A stretch of 64,000 nucleotides of DNA from Tragulus kanchil (taxonomy: Eukaryota; Chordata; Mammalia; Artiodactyla; Tragulidae), in NCBI GenBank assembly GCA_022376925.1, contig JAIOJX010000004.1:175923501-175987500 (forward strand), given 5' to 3'. The translations under genes and the position numbers were made by a program. Below the pieces are notes generated by a model. That model was not told where the DNA came from, did no database searches, and worked only from the letters and a program-made list of their open reading frames with translations. Shown here one piece after another: positions 48,201 through 64,000 of the stretch. Each line of letters begins with the position of its first letter. The first letter of the stretch is position 1.

Positions 48201-49978
48201 GTTTTGTCCTTTTGTTTTTTTGACCACTGCTGTTGATCTTTCATTTATTTATCTTTGTTCTTTGGCCTGTGTGGGCCTCCCATCGCAGCGGCCTCTCTCG
48301 TCACAGAGCACTGGCTCTGGGCACATGTGCTCCAGAGCTGCAGCTCGGTAGTTGAACTCATCGGTTCAGCCGCTCTGCAGCACATGGGATCCTCCCAGGC
48401 CAGGGATCGAACTGGTGCCCCTTGCACTGCAAGGCGATGTCCTTACCCACGGGACCACCAGGGAAGGCCCACCCCCACAAATTTTATGTATTTATTTCTG
48501 GCCATTCTGGGTCTTCACTGCTTTGTGTGGGCTTTCTCCAGCTGTGATACAGGGCTCCCCATCACAGTGGCTTCTTTTGTACGGAGCTCAGACTCCAGCC
48601 GAGCAGGTGTCAGGAGTTGTGGCTCACAGGCTTTAGGGTGCATGGGCTTAGCTGCCCTGAGGCATGTGCGAATCTTCCTGGAGCAGGGATGGAACCCATC
48701 TGGCAGATGGATTCTTAACCACTGAGCCATCAGGGAAGTCCAGACCTTTTTTTTTTTTTTCAATGACTAAGAATATTGAACACTAAACTCCTTTAAGGAG
48801 CACGAACCAGGTCAGAATTACACAGGTGGGTATCAGAGATAGAGCACCAACTCTGGAGTGCAGGTTTTTATGTGGACATAAGCTTTCAGCTCATTTAGGT
48901 GAAGACCAAGTTGTGTGACTACTTAGTAAGAGCATGCTGGGTTTTGTTTGTATTGGCTGAAGCTCATGGCATGTGGTATCTTAGTTCCACAATCAGGGAT
49001 CAAATCTGAGCTCCCTGAAGTGAAAGACTGAAGTCTTAACCACTGGACCACCCCAGAAGTCCACAGTATGCTAGTTTTACAAAAAACTGCCCAAGTGTCT
49101 TCCAAACTAGCTGTGTTCTCGCCAACGATGAGCGTTCCCGCTGCTCCACATCCTTGTCAGCTCTCGTGGTCACCATTGCTTATTTTTAAATAGGGCTTTT
49201 TCAAATCGAGTTGTAAGAGACTTTTATATATTTCTAGACACAAGTCTCTTACAGAATGGATGATTTGAAAGTATTTTCCCTCCGGTTGGGACTTGGAGAC
49301 TTTTTCCCCCCACAATTGTTTTGTCCTTTTGTTTTTTTTTGACCACTGCTGTTGATCTTTCATTTATTTATCTTTGTTCTTTGGCCTGTGTGGGCCTCCC
49401 ATCGCAGCGGCCTCTCTCGTCACAGAGCACTGGCTCTGGGCACATGTGCTCCAGAGCTGCAGCTCGGTAGTTGAACTCATCGGTTCAGCCGCTCTGCAGC
49501 ACATGGGATCCTCCCAGGCCAGGGATCGAACTGGTGCCCCTTGCACTGCAAGGCGATGTCCTTACCCACGGGACCACCAGGGAAGGCCCACCCCCACAAA
49601 TTTTATGTATTTATTTCTGGCCATTCTGGGTCTTCACTGCTTTGTGTGGGCTTTCTCCAGCTGTGATACAGGGCTCCCCATCACAGTGGCTTCTTTTGTA
49701 CGGAGCTCAGACTCCAGCCGAGCAGGTGTCAGGAGTTGTGGCTCACAGGCTTTAGGGTGCATGGGCTTAGCTGCCCTGAGGCATGTGCGAATCTTCCTGG
49801 AGCAGGGATGGAACCCATCTGGCAGATGGATTCTTAACCACTGAGCCATCAGGGAAGTCCAGACCTTTTTTTTTTTTTTCAATGACTAAGAATATTGAAC
49901 ACTAAACTCCTTTAAGGAGCACGAACCAGGTCAGAATTACACAGGTGGGTATCAGAGATAGAGCACCAACTCTGGAGT
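47746..49978 (+). repeat. TD11: tandem duplication, period 1112 bp
   Basis: Copy 1 is 47746-48859 and copy 2 is 48858-49978, sharing gt at the joint. Copies differ by substitutions (cagctcgcgtgatc against cagctctcgtggtc) and homopolymer length changes (ggcttttcaa against ggctttttcaa). Confidence 0.95.
48219..48741 (-). mobile_element. Two adjacent SINEs, minus orientation
   Basis: 48219-48470 is a diverged gtgtccaatta-form SINE ending gaccaccagggaaggccc. 48478-48741 is a CHR-type SINE ending gagccatcagggaagtcc. Both are repeated at about 49338-49860 by TD11. Confidence 0.75.
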
Positions 49979-50145
49979 CAGCTACCTGGGTCTCAATCCA
50001 ATATTGTACAGTAACTTAGCCTCCATGTTTCAGTTTTCTCATCTGTAAAATGGGTATAATGGTGCTTATCTCACAGCTGTGTTTCGAGACTTCAACGAGT
50101 TAATGTGCCTGAAGAATGTGCAACAGTGGCTCCTAGGAGCACAGT
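49955..50145 (-). mobile_element. MIR element, minus orientation
   Basis: Contains ttttctcatctgtaaaatgg and a downstream gagttaatgtgcctg, the classic reversed MIR core. Diverged. Confidence 0.65.
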
Positions 50146-50502
50146 ACACTTTACATAGATCTTGCCTGTTCGACAGCTTCCCGAGGCAGGTCCTGCAGTT
50201 TAAAAGTTCCCATTCTGTTATCCTTTATAACCTACACGTGTTACATGTTTTCTTTTAACGCATAACTCATTTAAGCCTGCAAATACATTTTAAAAAATAT
50301 TACGGGGGAAAAAATCAAACTTTTCCCTTAAAATGGGAAAGACTGGTCTAGATGCAGGTCCACCCCCTATGCTGGCTGGGGTCCCAAAGCTAAATTCAAT
50401 CCTGACTTTTGCTCCTTCCCTAACAACCGGGAGGTGCCTGTGAGCTGTTTTCAGAGAAGACTGATGGACTGATGTTTTCAGAGAAGACTGATGCCAGGAA
50501 AG

Positions 50503-50640
50503 GGACTTCCCCAGCAGTCCAGCTGTTAAGTCTCTGAGCTTCCATTGCAGGGGCCACAAGCCTGGTTGAGGAACTGAGATCATGCATGCCACACAAGCGT
50601 GGCTGAAAAATAAACATGAAAATTAAAAAACAAATACGAA
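50503..50640 (+). mobile_element. tRNA-derived SINE, diverged
   Basis: Head gacttccccagcagtcc, tail gctgaaaaataaacatg, A-rich end. Confidence 0.6.
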
Positions 50641-50799
50641 AATAAAAAGAAAAATGCCAGGAAAAAGAGAGGTACCCAGAATGGACGACCTAAGGTTCCT
50701 TCCAGATACAAAATTCTGGGTTGTTTTTCACAGAGATTGATCCAGAGTTCGGGATGATAACGTCCCCGTCTAAAATGGGATCTGATGACAAACGCTGCC

Positions 50800-61754
<10,955 letters not shown>

Positions 61755-61810
61755 AATCACTCAGTGGAATGGTGCATGTGCATGTTTAAGTATGTTAGAG
61801 CGCAAATACA

Positions 61811-61816
61811 AATAAA
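61811..61816 (+). terminator. NDUFA6 polyadenylation signal AATAAA
   Basis: The hexamer lies 57 bp after the TGA, and GT-rich tgtgtgatgg follows as a downstream element. This gives a short 3'UTR. Confidence 0.85.
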
Positions 61817-61834
61817 CTCAGTGTGTGATGGTCA

Positions 61835-62806
61835 TTTCAAGACAGGATTCCATGGGTTCCTCACCGGCAGCCTCTCACTTTCTGTCTGAACAGGTTGGGT
61901 CCGGTACACACACCACCTGTTCTTTCCCTTTTCCTGAAGCGTGGTGTTTCCAGCGAATTTAGATTCTCTTTTCTCAGAGCCGTGCGTGTCGGTAAACAGA
62001 CGGAAGAGGCCATCTGCTCAGACTGTCGTTCTGGGTATAACACTGCTGCTTCTACCGCCACCAGGAGCGGGTGGCACGGGCTAGTGGCACAGACTATCCA
62101 GCATCAGCCAGCTCTCACGACTGGAGAAGGATCGGGGCAGCACCAAGAGGCTGAGAGGCGGAGCTGATGAACGGGGCAGCTTCACCCTGGCTTCTGAGGG
62201 AAAGGGCTGCTCAGAGGCCTGGCCCTCTATTTGCAGCAAGCGCTGGTCCTTAAAATGAAGTTAACTTCCTTCTCAGTTAAGCATTCTGTAGACACACAGC
62301 AGTTGAATGCACACACAGAACACAGAAATACCCCTTTGTAAACGGAGGGGTAGCTCTAGGGACGAGAATAAATTTTGACCCCAGTTAAGCAACTTTCTCT
62401 GCCCTGGCCAGGGGTCTCCTCTGCTCCGTCCCTGGCCTCCAGACGCTGGAGAAGGGGCTTCAGTCTCTGTACGTACAGTCACCCTTAGACATCCCAAATT
62501 CTTCAGCACCCACAACCCCTTTATTATTTTTTCATCTAAGGAACCCAAGTTTTGAAAGAATTCGAAAAAGTGGTATTTCTCAAGGACACCTAAACAAGAA
62601 GAGCTGCTTCTGATTGCATAGGATAGCTGGCCAGTGTTACCCAGCACAAAAACAAGCCTTTAGTTAGCCTGTGCAGCTGCCAGGCTTTGCAAATGATGAA
62701 AATTCGTCCCAGGTCCCCCACATTACCTTGTGGATCCACAGGGGCCTATAGGCCTGGCTGTAAATCAAAGAGCTGTCTATTCAGTAGATGGAGAGAGAAC
62801 ACGGAC
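61835..62806. other. Downstream DNA, possible SMDT1 3' region on the minus strand
   Basis: No coding exon recognised. A minus-strand AATAAA lies at 62520-62525. In human, SMDT1 converges on NDUFA6 from this side, so its 3'UTR could end here. SMDT1 protein text is not visible in the window. Confidence 0.2.
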
Positions 62807-62822
62807 AAGAAACTGCAATGAG

Positions 62823-63158
62823 GGCTTCCCGTGGTGGTCCAGTGGGTAAGGACACCGCCTTGCAGTGCAAGGGGCGCCGGTTCGATCCCTGGCCTGGGAA
62901 GATCCCACGTGCCGCGGAGCGGCTGGACCGATGTGTCCAATTACCGAGCCGGAGCTCTGGAGCACATGCGCCCAGAGCCGGTGCTCTGTGACAACAGAGG
63001 CCACCGCGATGGGAGGCCCACAGGAGCCAAAGAACAAAGACGGATGAAAATAGAGAAATGAAAGACCAATAGAAGTGGCCCGCCCGCTCCCCTCCCTCCC
63101 CAACCCAACCCCCGCCCAAAATAAATTAAAAAAAAAAGAATAGTGTTTAAAAAAAATA
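62823..63158 (+). mobile_element. SINE of the gtgtccaatta form with target-site duplication
   Basis: Full-length copy: head ggcttcccgtggtggtcc, ggttcgatccctggcc, gtgtccaattaccgag, gtggcccgcccgc, C-rich tract, aaataaatt tail. It is flanked by aagaaactgcaatgag at 62807-62822 and 63159-63174, a perfect 16-bp target-site duplication, so it is a recent insertion. Confidence 0.9.
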
Positions 63159-63174
63159 AAGAAACTGCAATGAG

Positions 63175-64000
63175 AGCGAACACGTGCTAAGAGACCCCGC
63201 CATCATTCCGTCCTACAGAGCAGATGTTTGTTACGTTTATTCATGGCTGGCTGATGCTCAGTGGACAGCACACCTCCAGGAACCTCCCAGAGCCTGGGGA
63301 TTTGGGCTGTGGCCACAGGCCATGCAGGGGGCTTCACTGGCGTTGGGAGGTTGAGGGCTTTGCCCAGGCCCATCTGCTGACGGGGAAGGAAATGAGGCTG
63401 CAAGCATCACCACTGCTTAAGTTAGGGTCATCTCCTTTCTGTCCTCCCTCCATGTCCTGCAGGAAAGAAAAGCAGCAGTGAGTTGGGTGACCGAAGGGAC
63501 CTCTAACCACAGACTGAAGGAGAATGATGCAGAAGGTTCTACCACACATGGCAGGAGAAAGGCAGTTGAGTACATTCAATTATTCATTTGTGTACTTATA
63601 TTTACCATAGACCTGGAGACCCAAAGCTATGTTCCCTGTAGGAAGAATGTAGTGGTAGAGAGTTCAGTCATCTTAAGCACATAATAGTGTCACAAGAGGT
63701 ACTCGTTAGTAGGTGGGTGGAGCAGTCACCTTCAAATAGAAGAAAGACTTCATCAAAGATAATGAAGAGCCGTGAGAAACAGCCTTTCAGCTGGGAGGAA
63801 CGATGGGCCACTGCCTGGGAGGGGCAAGCCTGGGGAATTCAGGCAACAGTGAATGTGGAAGCTAGACATGTGGCCGGGCACATGCAGGACGAGGCTGGGG
63901 TGAGAGGTGTGAGCAGACCACGGCATGCCTTCAATGCAGACGAGGAGTCAGGAGGGTCCTATTTACAACAGTAATGCAGCCAATTCGCACATATTGGCAC
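63175..64000. other. Unassigned DNA to window end
   Basis: No gene or repeat recognised. Short frames on both strands only. Confidence 0.35.

Overview
The window is a stretch of mammalian nuclear DNA. It has intron-split genes, AATAAA signals, a CpG-rich promoter and many retroposons. BovB/ART2-type 3' ends and Bov-tA-like tRNA-derived SINEs point to a ruminant. The gene order, read on the + strand, is a candidate TCF20 3' end, then CYP2D, then NDUFA6. This matches the human 22q13.2 neighbourhood in reverse orientation. The CYP2D protein differs visibly from cattle CYP2D14 as I remember it, and one recurrent SINE form is not one I know from cattle, so a ruminant other than Bos is likely (inference).

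Layout. 1-4.8 kb: GC-rich sequence followed by an AT-rich 3'UTR-like block with a poly(A) signal, probably the TCF20 end. 5-10.3 kb: nested retroposons (Bov-tA-like SINE, ART2/BovB pieces, old L1, CHR-type SINE). 10.3-16 kb: GC-rich CYP2D upstream region. 16.0-21.3 kb: a complete nine-exon CYP2D gene (500 residues) with HNF4-like and TATA-like promoter elements, a GC-AG second intron and a poly(A) signal. 21-36 kb: mostly unassigned DNA with two candidate LTRs, SINEs and microsatellites, plus a weak minus-strand coding-like block at 35-36 kb. 36-50 kb: dense SINEs over L1 ORF2 remnants, with a decayed RPL35A processed pseudogene (minus) at 41 kb. 50.8-61.8 kb: NDUFA6 with a CpG-rich CCAAT promoter and three coding exons giving a 128-residue LYR-motif subunit of complex I. 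61.8-64 kb: downstream DNA with one well-preserved SINE and a possible minus-strand poly(A) signal where SMDT1 would be expected to end.

The dominant unexplained structure is a series of fifteen near-identical direct tandem duplications, named TD1-TD15 here. Each has a period of about 1.05-1.13 kb. They fall on unrelated sequence: gene exons, introns, SINEs, an LTR and L1. Junctions show 1-10 bp of shared sequence or short insertions, some resembling nearby DNA. They duplicate CYP2D exon 1 (partly), CYP2D exons 3 and 4, NDUFA6 exon 1 with its promoter, and NDUFA6 exon 2. Uniform size, indifference to sequence content and indel-type differences between copies make an assembly or gap-filling artefact the leading explanation. 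A burst of microhomology-mediated tandem duplication is the biological alternative. Removing one copy of each leaves both genes intact and conventional.

The two confident genes are functionally unrelated: CYP2D is an ER-bound drug and alkaloid monooxygenase, and NDUFA6 is a mitochondrial respiratory-chain subunit. They are neighbours by conserved synteny only.
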